A DNA stretch of 28,099 bases from CAYRPN01 sp964426135 (GTDB lineage Bacteria > Planctomycetota > Phycisphaerae > Phycisphaerales > Phycisphaeraceae), in the NCBI GenBank assembly GCA_964426135.1, contig CAYRPN010000073.1, forward strand, positions 1-28,099, read 5' to 3'. The notes below the pieces were generated by a model. The model was not told the origin of the DNA, did not search any database, and worked only from the letters and a program-made list of their open reading frames with translations. This document shows, in pieces, positions 1 through 7,380 of the stretch. The translations under genes were made by a program, and so were the position numbers. Position 1 is the first letter of the stretch. Each line of letters begins with the position of its first letter.

Positions 1-105
1 GGGGGTCGATCGTAACCAGTTGTCGTTATTCGACTAATGACCGGACACTACTGTTGTCCGACGCGTACTCTTGTGTGCTGAATGCCGCGTGCCGAGGTGG
101 AACCG

Positions 106-1140
106 TTACAGAAAGCGCCAGTCGCCGGTGTGAAGTGTGTAGACCCAGATCAGGGCATTGGTGATGCCATGGGCCCAGCAGACCGGACCGAGGCCTTTGT
201 GGCGCGTGGACCAGAGCAGCAGGCAGTAGGCGATTCCGCAGACGACGCAGCCGGCGTAGTCGCGCGGCGCGTGGCTGAGCGTAAAGACCAGCGTGGAGGC
301 GAGCACGCCGAACACGCTGAGCTTCCCCAGCGGCGTTTCGCGGAACTGTTTCTCGAACATGGGCGGATGCTCGTTGGCGCGGGCGGCCATCTTGGTGAGC
401 ATGATCCGCTCGCCGATGCCTGGGAAATCCTGCAACACCTGGATCATGCCGATGCGAGTTTCTTTCGCTTGATGCAGCCCGCGCAACATCAGCGACCGGA
501 TGAAAAGCTCCTCGAACAGCGGCACCACAAGGCTCATTCCCAACAGGCGCAGGACGAATGCGATCCACGCGACGGGCTTGTTCTCATCGAGGCCGAGCTT
601 CACGAAGATGGAATCGCCCAGAGCCGTGTCATCGACGAAGGAGAAGGCGGCGCCGTCCTCGTGCGCAAGGCCGGTGCCTTCGCCGGGGCGCAGCGTCCAG
701 TGATACAGGCTATCGGTGAAGGCCCCGATGCCGGCTCTTCCCACCTGGTCCCACTCGTCGATGACCATGCCCAGCCAGACCCACGCGACGAACACGCCCA
801 CGCCCACCGGCACCGCCAGCCAGTGAAAGCTCAGCGTCAACTCCGGCAGCAGCTTGCGGTACCGCCACAGCAGCCAGATCACCACCGCGCACTGCAGCGC
901 GTAAACCAGCGGGTATGCCACGGGAACGGCATTGCTGATGGATTGGCCGGCGGCGAGGAAGAAGAGATAGGCGATGAACGGCAGGAACCGCGGGTACCAC
1001 GGATGATCCGCCATCGCGGCGTCGAGCCGCCCCAGGAGAGTCAGCGCCGGCTCCGGCAGGGGCGCGGGCTGGTCGTTGCCTGCGGGGGCTTGACTCGGTG
1101 TGCCGTTCGGCGACATCTTCGATTCTGGCGTTTGATCCAT
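106..1140 (-). CDS. CPBP/CAAX-type intramembrane metalloprotease
   Basis: This is a 344-residue polytopic membrane protein with the three conserved motifs of the CPBP (Abi/CAAX prenyl protease) family. Motif 1 is EELFIR (Glu210, Glu211, Arg215), motif 2 is FTLSH with His290, and motif 3 is HGITN (His324, Asn328). These residues form the intramembrane metal site in characterised relatives. Hydrophobic segments run at about 52-68, 72-92, 107-127, 192-210, 276-290 and 296-312. The N-terminal part, with PRFLPFIAYLFF after a short Pro-rich cytosolic leader, resembles the CAAX-related proteins associated with exosortase systems, but no exosortase or PEP-CTERM gene lies here, so that link is inference. 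The substrate is unknown. No good Shine-Dalgarno precedes Met1, and Met9 is an alternative start. A GATAAT hexamer lies 15 nt upstream of Met1. The gene is divergent from the OmpH-like pair. Confidence 0.88.
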   Translation of the reverse strand: MDQTPESKMSPNGTPSQAPAGNDQPAPLPEPALTLLGRLDAAMADHPWYPRFLPFIAYLFFLAAGQSISNAVPVAYPLVYALQCAVVIWLLWRYRKLLPELTLSFHWLAVPVGVGVFVAWVWLGMVIDEWDQVGRAGIGAFTDSLYHWTLRPGEGTGLAHEDGAAFSFVDDTALGDSIFVKLGLDENKPVAWIAFVLRLLGMSLVVPLFEELFIRSLMLRGLHQAKETRIGMIQVLQDFPGIGERIMLTKMAARANEHPPMFEKQFRETPLGKLSVFGVLASTLVFTLSHAPRDYAGCVVCGIAYCLLLWSTRHKGLGPVCWAHGITNALIWVYTLHTGDWRFL

Positions 1141-1394
1141 GCGTGGCCCACGTTCATTATCGGAATCGCTCGCGGTGTTCTTGAGGATACACAGGTCCGC
1201 GAAATGGGGAACTTCGCGACGGTTCCCAGCGTATGTTTAAGACAGGGGCGGTTTCGTCGTAATGTGGAGATGGTCTCGCGCCGATCCATTACTGGAGAAT
1301 CCAACGATTCAACACGACCAGCGGGTCCACGCTGGATGGAATCTGCAAGCGCCAGGCCAGGGAATTCCTGTCCGTCTGAACAAAGGGAGCGACT

Positions 1395-2426
1395 ATGCGA
1401 ACATGGATGCTTGGAACAATGGTGGTTTTTTTCCTGGCTCTGCCTGCTGCCGCGGATGAAGCGCAGCTCAAGTCGGAGATTGCCGCGCTGAAGCTGGAGC
1501 GGCAGGCGCTGGAGGATCGCGTCCGCAAGCTGAACGATCGTGTCAGCACGCTGGAGTCGGAACTTGGCCGGTTCGCCCAGTTCGCCCGTGAGTTGCGGGA
1601 GGCCACCGATCGCCTGATGCGCGTCGAGGGCACTCCGCTGGCGGTTCGTACGGATCCGAGCCCTTCGACGAATCCATCCACCTCGTCGCCGTTCAACACG
1701 ACGACAGCGGGCAACAACAATCCCACCACGACGCCTTCCACGCGTCCGACCACGCCGAGCAACCCCGGCGCCAGCGGCGACGATCCGTTCAAGACGCTGG
1801 TGAAGGACGCGCCGAAAAAGCTGGAGCCGCTGGCGATCGGGAATCTGCCGAAGCTGCCGGACACCATTCCTTCGCCCAGCCCGCGTCCGGCGGGTGACCG
1901 CGCCAAGGGCACGCCCACCACGGTTGCGATGGTCGACATGCTCCATCTTTTCAGCTCGCTGAAGGAAAAGGAAGCGATCGAAGCGGGCCTGGCGGATCTG
2001 GTTTCCAACGTGCAGTTCGTGGACCAGACCTGGGCCAAGCGGGTGCGCGAGTATGACCTGGACCTGAGCCTGCTGGCCGAGGGAACCAACGCGTACATCG
2101 AGAAGAAGCGCCAGGCCGAGGCCGCCCGCATCGAGCGCGAGGTGGCGCTGGGAGCCGCCAAGACCCGCCTCAACCGCAAGCGCGGCGATCTGCTCAAAGG
2201 CCTCTATTCCAAGATGATTGAAGGCATCGGACGCGTCTCCGAAGAAAACGGCTACGACATGGTCGTCTTCAAGGAAAACGATCCGGATTACGGCAAGAGC
2301 CGCAACTTCATCGATGCCGTCACCGGACGCATGGTGGTCCAGGGCACCGACAGCGTCGACCTGACCGAGCAGGTCATCCGCCTGATGAACCGCGAGTTCG
2401 AGCGCGGACCGACAGGGACGCCCTGA
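1395..2426 (+). CDS. OmpH/Skp-like periplasmic protein with N-terminal coiled coil
   Basis: The 343-residue product has a signal peptide (residues 1-20, ending ALPAAAD). A heptad-rich coiled coil follows at about 22-75 (leucine and charged residues, LKLERQALEDRVRKLNDRV). A Ser/Thr/Pro/Asn-rich low-complexity linker spans about 88-165. The C-terminal domain, about 172-340, looks like the OmpH/Skp family: a long charged helical stretch followed by a conserved-looking YDMVVFKEND segment and DLTEQVIRLMN. Skp-type proteins are periplasmic chaperones for outer-membrane proteins, and that role is assumed here. The start is supported by AAGGGAG seven nt upstream. The next gene is a shorter paralogue of the C-terminal domain, 107 bp downstream in the same direction, so the two are probably cotranscribed. 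The coiled coil plus linker makes this protein about twice the usual Skp length, which may anchor or multimerise it. Confidence 0.8.
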   Translation: MRTWMLGTMVVFFLALPAAADEAQLKSEIAALKLERQALEDRVRKLNDRVSTLESELGRFAQFARELREATDRLMRVEGTPLAVRTDPSPSTNPSTSSPFNTTTAGNNNPTTTPSTRPTTPSNPGASGDDPFKTLVKDAPKKLEPLAIGNLPKLPDTIPSPSPRPAGDRAKGTPTTVAMVDMLHLFSSLKEKEAIEAGLADLVSNVQFVDQTWAKRVREYDLDLSLLAEGTNAYIEKKRQAEAARIEREVALGAAKTRLNRKRGDLLKGLYSKMIEGIGRVSEENGYDMVVFKENDPDYGKSRNFIDAVTGRMVVQGTDSVDLTEQVIRLMNREFERGPTGTP

Positions 2427-2533
2427 CGTCCGTCCCGGCACCCGTTGAATCACGTTGCCCGATCCTCATTGGTCCATCGAATTGTTCACCGACCTCAACG
2501 CTCCACGCGAGCTAGTTTCAAAGGAACCCGAAA

Positions 2534-3226
2534 ATGAAGCGAGTCTCCCTTGCCATCGTCACCTTCGTCATGATGCTGTCGGCCTCGGCCGCCCTTGGCC
2601 AACCCAAGAGCGCGCTGACTCCCGAGGAAGTCGATCAGCTCATCAAGGAAAATGAGAAGCTCAAGGCCGAGAACAAGCGACTCCGCCAGGCGTCGCAGCG
2701 CAGCGGCCAGGCGTCCAGCGCGACGGCCGTCGTCGACCTGAAGCGCACGTACGACTCCCTTCGCCAGAAGGTGACCATCGAGGCTGATTTCAAGACCCGC
2801 GAAGAGGCGTTCAAGGCGGAGAACACCAAACGCGAGGACAAACTCAAGCAGATTCAGGAGTCGATGAAGGATCTGAAGCCCGGCTCCGGCGAGTTCGTCG
2901 CGGTGCAGGAGCAACTCGAACGTGCCACCGGCGACTACCGCGTGTGGGTCACGGTCGAGGCCGGCAAGATCAACCGCGATCGCGCCGCCTGGCTCAAGGC
3001 GATTTACGCCAAGATGCTCGAAGCCATCGCCGAGGCATCCGCCGAACGCGGCTACGATCTGGTGCTCTTCAAGTCGCCCACCGTCGATTTCACCGAGGTC
3101 AGTTCCGAGCAGGTGCCCGGTCTGATCCAGAGCCGCAAGGTGCTCTGGTCCGTGCAGGAACTGGACCTGACCGACCTGGTGATCCAGAAAATGAACCTGG
3201 CGTTCGACAAGAGCGGCGGGCGGTAA
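2534..3226 (+). CDS. OmpH/Skp-like periplasmic chaperone
   Basis: The 230-residue product has a signal peptide (MKRVSLAIVTFVMMLSASAALG). A coiled-coil segment lies at about 34-60 (LIKENEKLKAENKRLRQ). An OmpH/Skp-type helical domain covers about 70-225. It shares a C-terminal pattern with the upstream gene: YDLVLFKS here against YDMVVFKE there, then a variable loop, then DLTDLVIQKMN against DLTEQVIRLMN. The two therefore look like tandem paralogues, this one lacking the long Ser/Thr/Pro linker. Skp proteins are trimeric holdases for unfolded outer-membrane proteins, and the role here is inferred from family only. AAAGGA lies 8 nt before the ATG. The gene ends about 100 bp before a strong terminator shared with the convergent atpG. 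Confidence 0.82.
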   Translation: MKRVSLAIVTFVMMLSASAALGQPKSALTPEEVDQLIKENEKLKAENKRLRQASQRSGQASSATAVVDLKRTYDSLRQKVTIEADFKTREEAFKAENTKREDKLKQIQESMKDLKPGSGEFVAVQEQLERATGDYRVWVTVEAGKINRDRAAWLKAIYAKMLEAIAEASAERGYDLVLFKSPTVDFTEVSSEQVPGLIQSRKVLWSVQELDLTDLVIQKMNLAFDKSGGR

Positions 3227-3322
3227 TCGGGTCCATGCCCGTTCACCCTCCCCGTGTACCGTCCGCACGCAGCGCGGAACATCCGTCGGCGACCGCTCGA
3301 AACCCACCCGCCATGAAGAATG

Positions 3323-3362
3323 AAAAAAGCCTCGGACACAGGTCCGAGGCTTTCTTGTTTTT
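3323..3362. terminator. bidirectional intrinsic terminator
   Basis: A perfect 9-bp stem GCCTCGGAC / GTCCGAGGC (3329-3337 and 3342-3350) with loop ACAG is flanked by A6 on the left and TTTCTTGTTTTT on the right. It works on paper in both directions and sits between the convergent OmpH-like pair (+) and atpG (-). Confidence 0.9.
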
Positions 3363-3374
3363 CGTGACGTCCGA

Positions 3375-4283
3375 TCACTCCAGCGCGGCCGAGCCGCTGA
3401 TGATTTCGGTGAGTTCGGTGGTGATGGCCGCCTGACGGGCGCGGTTGAATTTGCGGGTGAGGGCCTTGCCCATTTTGCCCGCCGCGTCGGTGGCGCTCTT
3501 CATCGCGACCATGCGGGCCACCTGCTCGCCGACGATCGCTTCGTTGAACGTCTGGAACAGCCGGCTCTTGACCGTCAGCGGCAGCAGCGTCGCCAGCAGT
3601 TTCTCCGGCTCCGGCGAGAAATCGTACTGCGAGCCCGAGGCCGCGCTGGTCTTCGCGCCGGCAGCAGCCTGACTCGTCGCATCGGTCGGCGGCTGCATCG
3701 GCAGCAGCGTCACCGCCGCGGGCTTCTGCCGGGCCACCGACATGAATTCCATGTACACGATCTTAACCGCGTCGTACTTGCCTTCCTGGAACAGCTTCAT
3801 GTACTCGCTGGCCAGCGCCTCCACGTCAGCGTAGCTCGGCTTGTCGCCGAACTGACTGTGGACGCGGGCCACCGCCTGATTCGCATACTTGAAGTAGCCC
3901 ACGCCTTTCTTGCCGACCACTTCCAGGTCGATTTGCTTGTCGGTGCTGTCGCGCAGGAGTTGCGTCGCCACGCGGAGGATGTTGGCGTTGTAGCCGCCGC
4001 ACAGGCCGCGGTTGGCGGTGAGCACCAGCACCAGTTCGCGGTTGGTCTTTGTTTCCGGCGCCTTCAGCAGCGGATGCGCCAGGGCGCCGCCTGCCGCGCC
4101 GGCCGCAGCGCCGGCGAGTTCGGCAACCAGCTCGGCGATCTTCTGCGTGTATGGCTTGGCCGCGGTCGCTCGCCGCAGCGCCGCCTGGAACCGGGCGGTG
4201 GCGATGAGCTGCATCGTCTTGGTGATGCGCTTGATGTTGCCCACCGCTTTGATGCGTCGCTTGATTTCGCGTGTCTTTGCCAT
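3375..4283 (-). CDS. atpG: F0F1 ATP synthase gamma subunit
   Basis: The 302-residue product matches the gamma subunit end to end. The N-terminal shaft helix MAKTREIKRRIKAVGNIKRI carries the usual ITKTM segment. The conserved NRGLCGGYN turn lies at residues 91-99. The C-terminal shaft helix has RMVAMKSATDAAGKM and NRARQAAITTELTEIISG. Gamma is the central rotor stalk that couples proton flow in F0 to catalysis in F1. The middle of the protein carries an Ala/Ser-rich insertion (about 200-228, DATSQAAAGAKTSAASGS), somewhat longer than in compact homologues. The gene is alone: no atpA, atpD, atpH or atpC lies on either side, although gamma is normally encoded between alpha and beta. It may be the only copy relocated, or an extra copy. 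No Shine-Dalgarno is evident, and a TAAAAT hexamer lies 9 nt before the start. Confidence 0.96.
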   Translation of the reverse strand: MAKTREIKRRIKAVGNIKRITKTMQLIATARFQAALRRATAAKPYTQKIAELVAELAGAAAGAAGGALAHPLLKAPETKTNRELVLVLTANRGLCGGYNANILRVATQLLRDSTDKQIDLEVVGKKGVGYFKYANQAVARVHSQFGDKPSYADVEALASEYMKLFQEGKYDAVKIVYMEFMSVARQKPAAVTLLPMQPPTDATSQAAAGAKTSAASGSQYDFSPEPEKLLATLLPLTVKSRLFQTFNEAIVGEQVARMVAMKSATDAAGKMGKALTRKFNRARQAAITTELTEIISGSAALE

Positions 4284-4292
4284 GGGGCGAGG

Positions 4293-4298
4293 ATTTTA
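4293..4298 (-). promoter_or_regulatory. -10-like hexamer close to the atpG start
   Basis: Read on the minus strand this is TAAAAT, ending 9 nt before the atpG ATG. A TTGCAG lies 16 bp further upstream (4315-4320) as a weak -35. If used, the transcript would have almost no leader. Confidence 0.45.
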
Positions 4299-4390
4299 CC
4301 GAAAGGCGGGTTCACTGCAATGGGCCGCGCGTGTGGGCAAACTGTCGCAGGCAAACGTACGATCGCGGCTTGGTGAATGAAATGAAAAAA

Positions 4391-4643
4391 GGCTCATCCG
4401 GCGAATGCGTACTCGACTTGTCAGAGCCGGAGTCTGTGACTCCGGTTCGCCGAGCCGGATCGATACCGGCGAGGCGAAACTCGGGGCGGCGGACGCACGG
4501 TCAACCGGAAACGCAGGGCGCGAATTCGACTTGAAGCGGCATTGAGCCGCTTCCAATCGACCGGAGTCACAGACTCCGGCTCTGTTCACGACTTCGAAAC
4601 GCCCATTCCAGTTAGTGTCAAGTACGCGAATGCCGGATGAGCC
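4391..4643. repeat. nested inverted-repeat (MITE-like) element, 253 bp
   Basis: The outer arms are 27 nt each (4391-4417 and 4617-4643), both reading GGCTCATCCGGC from their outer ends inward, with a few mismatches in the middle. Inner arms of 25 nt (4422-4446 and 4560-4584) are perfect reverse complements. Each inner arm is itself a hairpin (CCGGAGT / ACTCCGG around CTGTG). No transposase is encoded inside. It could be a non-autonomous mobile element or a large cruciform-forming repeat. Confidence 0.75.
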
Positions 4644-4644
4644 A

Positions 4645-4676
4645 GAAAAAACCCCGGCTGGAACCTTGGCCGGGGC
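4645..4676 (-). terminator. intrinsic terminator of the HEAT/prepilin operon
   Basis: On the minus strand the stem CCCCGGC / GCCGGGG (4652-4658 and 4669-4675) is followed by a T6 run. It lies about 155 nt past the stop of the prepilin-like gene and directly abuts the inverted-repeat element. Confidence 0.75.
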
Positions 4677-4768
4677 TGATCGATCAGATCGGATGACTGG
4701 ATGTCGGGAGAGCCTTTAGAAGCCGTGCAAGATGAACTCCGCAGATTCGATTCGCTTCGCTCCCAGCC

Positions 4769-4789
4769 GGACGACTTGGAAAGTCGTCC
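4769..4789. repeat. 21-bp palindrome, intergenic copy of an in-gene repeat
   Basis: The 9-bp arms GGACGACTT and AAGTCGTCC flank a GGA loop, followed by CCACAA. The same palindrome with the same flank recurs inside the protein gene at 23483-25972 (positions 25013-25168). Confidence 0.85.
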
Positions 4790-4830
4790 CACAATGCGAT
4801 GTAGATCCTGCACAGTTCCTTAGGCTCATA

Positions 4831-5940
4831 TCACGGGATCCAGTAATCGGTGCGATACTGGGCGATCTTCGGATCGATCAGGGCGGGGTCCATCAGGCGG
4901 ACGCCGCCATCGAAGAACATGACGTTGGCCTTGAGCCAGTGACGGGCGAAGCGGGGCAGTCCGGTCTGCGGGACGACCCAGTCGTTCCAGGAATCAAACC
5001 CGCCGTTGTTCCAGCCGCCCTTGGCGACGCTGCGGGAGTAGTCCATCATGAAGACGACGTTCTTGCCTGGCTTGCTCTTGGACTTGTCGACGACGGCGTT
5101 GTTCATGCCGTAGCTGGCGATGCCGCCGCCGCTGCTGGTGTCGCCACCCGCCAGGCCGCTGGCGCCGGCGACGGGGATGATGGCGCCGGGCTTCGTCTGG
5201 CCGCCGTTGTCGAGCTGCTTCGCCACCACCACGCCGTCCTGATTGACCAGGTCGAACTGATATCCGGCGCCGTCGTAGAGGAACTTCACATCGACGCCGG
5301 TGGGGCTTTCCGTGACGGAAAAGACGACGTCTTCGTAATCCTTGTCGCCGCCGTCAGGACGAAGGTCTTCGAAGCAGAGCAGATACGAGTAGGGCGTGGT
5401 GGTGAGCTGATTGCGAAGATTCTTGATCGTCGTGGCGATGCTGGGATACGCGGACCAGAGTTGATCGATCTGGGCGTCCGTCGTGGCCTTGTCGATCTGG
5501 CGGCAAAGCGGACCGGGCTCCATGGCCATGTCGTACAGGTAGCCGTTGGGATAGGCGTTGAACACCTTGAGGTACACGGTGGTGGCGGCGTTGCTGGTGC
5601 TGTTGGTGGCGAAGAAGGCATCGCTGCCGTCCTGGCCCAGATCGCCGTGGGTGCACTTCATCACATCGGTGACGCCGTTCACATAGGGCGACAGCGTGGA
5701 CTGCCAGGAGGTGGACGTCATGGCCTTGACGCTGCCCGTCTTCACATCGACCTGCCTGGCTGTGTACGCCTGATGCAGGTTATGGAGCCGGGTGGCGCAG
5801 ATCGTCGCGTGCACCGTCTGCTTGCTGCGCACCAGCGCGGGAAGCAGCAGCGACACCACGATGATGATGATGGCGACCACGGCCAGAATCTCCGGCACCG
5901 TGAATCCAGGAAGGCTTCGCTTGGAGTGGAGGGTTTTCAT
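4831..5940 (-). CDS. prepilin-like (pseudopilin) protein with H-x9-DG motif
   Basis: The 369-residue product begins with a class III (prepilin) signal: a short basic leader, Gly12, then Phe13-Thr14 with Glu17 at +5, then a hydrophobic helix (about 18-36, ILAVVAIIIIVVSLLLPAL). Cleavage by prepilin peptidase after Gly12 is expected. VP replaces the usual LV before Glu17. Near the C-terminus HWLKANVMFFDG shows the H-x9-DG spacing typical of the very large planctomycete pseudopilin family. Such proteins are exported and anchored through the N-terminal helix, and their individual functions are mostly unknown. The start overlaps the stop of the upstream HEAT-repeat gene (ATGA), so translation is probably coupled. 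A terminator follows at 4645-4676. Confidence 0.85.
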   Translation of the reverse strand: MKTLHSKRSLPGFTVPEILAVVAIIIIVVSLLLPALVRSKQTVHATICATRLHNLHQAYTARQVDVKTGSVKAMTSTSWQSTLSPYVNGVTDVMKCTHGDLGQDGSDAFFATNSTSNAATTVYLKVFNAYPNGYLYDMAMEPGPLCRQIDKATTDAQIDQLWSAYPSIATTIKNLRNQLTTTPYSYLLCFEDLRPDGGDKDYEDVVFSVTESPTGVDVKFLYDGAGYQFDLVNQDGVVVAKQLDNGGQTKPGAIIPVAGASGLAGGDTSSGGGIASYGMNNAVVDKSKSKPGKNVVFMMDYSRSVAKGGWNNGGFDSWNDWVVPQTGLPRFARHWLKANVMFFDGGVRLMDPALIDPKIAQYRTDYWIP

Positions 5941-6611
5941 CGGCCTTGGATTTCCTTGTCGCGAAGGTATTGATCGTGCGTCCCTTTGAAATGACGCCAG
6001 TTGGTGCGAAGAAAGCTGATGCCCGCCCGCCGGTCCGATGGCGATGCGCCGGCTCGGAACCCCTGGTGCTGCACGCCGGCGATCCGAAGCATCTGATGAG
6101 CGGCGATCACCTGGAACTCCTCATCCGGATAAGCCAGCGCCTCGGCGAAGGATTCCATCGCGTCCCAGTCCCGCATGTCTCCCAGCGTCGACGCCGCGGC
6201 AAGGCGGACGTTGACGGACGGATCCTTGCGAAGGACTTCCCGGATCGCGGCCGGATCGCCGGCCAGTCCGCGCATGCCGATGGCGGCCACGGCGGCTTCG
6301 CGGATTTCGGGACGCTGATCCGCCAGCGCGGGCCGGATCATGTCCAGCGGAGCCACGGCTTTCATCCGACCCAACGCGACCAGCACTCGGCGGGCGATCT
6401 CGATGTCCGGGTCCGCGATGTACTTGACCAGCGTCTCGGCTGCGCTGCTCGATGCCTTTGTTTCCAGAGCCTGGATCGCCGCCAGACGCTGCTCGCGGTT
6501 GCCGCGCTCCAGCATGGCGGCATCGTTCGTTCCCGAGAACATGAAATAGCCCGCCACCAGCACGATTGCCGCGGCACCTGCGATCAGATATTTGAATCTG
6601 GCCGAATCCAT
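5937..6611 (-). CDS. membrane-anchored HEAT-repeat protein
   Basis: The 224-residue product has one N-terminal membrane segment (about 8-25, YLIAGAAAIVLVAGYFMF) and then a series of HEAT-type helical pairs from about 34 to 185. Examples are NREQRLAAIQALE, DIEIARRVLVALGRM, RPEIREAAVAAIG and SVNVRLAAASTLGDM. HEAT repeats form protein-binding solenoids, and no catalytic motif is visible. The C-terminal 40 residues (SFLRTNWRHFKGTHDQYLR) are non-repetitive and basic. The stop overlaps the ATG of the downstream prepilin-like gene by 4 bp. That suggests the two products act together at the envelope, for example as a scaffold for the pseudopilin, but this is inference from coupling only. Confidence 0.82.
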   Translation of the reverse strand: MDSARFKYLIAGAAAIVLVAGYFMFSGTNDAAMLERGNREQRLAAIQALETKASSSAAETLVKYIADPDIEIARRVLVALGRMKAVAPLDMIRPALADQRPEIREAAVAAIGMRGLAGDPAAIREVLRKDPSVNVRLAAASTLGDMRDWDAMESFAEALAYPDEEFQVIAAHQMLRIAGVQHQGFRAGASPSDRRAGISFLRTNWRHFKGTHDQYLRDKEIQGR

Positions 6612-6695
6612 GCTCGATCAGTCCAACTGTGCAGAACGCACACATTGTCCGCGTCAGTGAGGCAGGAACTTCTTAATGGCATCCCCGGCTTTGTC

Positions 6696-6725
6696 ATTGT
6701 ATCGTCGGACAGGATCGCAGTGCAA
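6696..6725 (-). promoter_or_regulatory. candidate promoter of the HEAT/prepilin operon
   Basis: On the minus strand TTGCAC (6720-6725) and TACAAT (6696-6701) are separated by 18 bp. This leaves a leader of roughly 75-80 nt before the HEAT gene start at 6611. Confidence 0.4.
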
Positions 6726-6803
6726 ACGTATTTTTTCGACTTTCGCCCGTCGGCATGGATGACAGGCGAACCCATCGGACGCGCTTGGCCGGGTGCGATC
6801 GCT

Positions 6804-6809
6804 TACAAT
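6804..6809 (+). promoter_or_regulatory. -10-like hexamer upstream of ribH
   Basis: TACAAT lies 26 nt before the ribH ATG. No convincing -35 is seen. The leader would be too short for an FMN riboswitch. Confidence 0.35.
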
Positions 6810-6835
6810 CGCCGATCCCACGCCTGCGAGGAATT

Positions 6836-7315
6836 ATGCCGCACACGCTAGAAGGTGACCTCATCGCCACGCACGTCCGCATCGCGGTCATTGTCGCGCG
6901 GTTCAACGATTACATCACGTTTCACATGCGCGACGCCGCCATCGACCAGTTCAAACGCCTCGGCGGCAACCCTGACGATCCGGCGGCCCTGACCGTCGCC
7001 TATGTGCCCGGCAGTTTCGAACTGCCTGTCACCGCGCTCAATCTCGCCCAAACCGGCAAATACGACGCCATCATCTGCCTCGGCTGCGTCATCCGCGGCG
7101 AGACCGATCACTACGACCACGTCGTCGAGCAGACCGCCAAGGGCATCAAGGACGTGGGCGTGAACACCGGCGTGCCGTGCATCTTCGGCGTGCTCACCTG
7201 CGACACGCTGGAACAGGCGATCAACCGCGCCGGCGCCAAGATGGGGAACGCCGGCGCGAGCATGATGCGGGCCGGCATCGAGATGGCGAACCTGCGGAAG
7301 AAGATCAAGGCGTGA
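6836..7315 (+). CDS. ribH: 6,7-dimethyl-8-ribityllumazine synthase
   Basis: The 159-residue product is lumazine synthase, which condenses 5-amino-6-ribitylaminouracil with 3,4-dihydroxy-2-butanone 4-phosphate in the penultimate step of riboflavin synthesis. Diagnostic motifs are ARFN (21-24), PGSFELP (58-64), and GCVIRGETDHYDHV (83-96) with the likely catalytic His92. FGVLTCDT and the C-terminal NAGASMMRAGIEM also fit. The length is normal for the family. The start at 6836 is supported by GAGG six nt upstream and by the family N-terminus; an in-frame ATG at 6755 would add an unlikely 27 residues. Unlike many bacteria, no other rib gene or nusB is adjacent. A serine protease gene follows 65 bp downstream. 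Confidence 0.95.
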   Translation: MPHTLEGDLIATHVRIAVIVARFNDYITFHMRDAAIDQFKRLGGNPDDPAALTVAYVPGSFELPVTALNLAQTGKYDAIICLGCVIRGETDHYDHVVEQTAKGIKDVGVNTGVPCIFGVLTCDTLEQAINRAGAKMGNAGASMMRAGIEMANLRKKIKA

Positions 7316-7380
7316 TGCCGCGACCCGCGACAGGAGCCGGCATCGACTATCATGCGGCCACACACTCCGCGAATCCATCC

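Larger units (their letters stand above)
4284..4830. other. gene-free, repeat-rich intergenic region
   Basis: These 547 bp lie between the starts and ends of two minus-strand genes. They hold the putative atpG promoter, a 253-bp inverted-repeat element (4391-4643), a minus-strand terminator (4645-4676) and a 21-bp palindrome (4769-4789). Short ORFs here have no recognisable protein features. Confidence 0.7.

Noticed and set aside
6702..6835. FMN riboswitch before ribH
   Set aside because: The space is short and I see no sequence resembling the conserved RFN element; the likely -10 box lies only 26 nt before the start.
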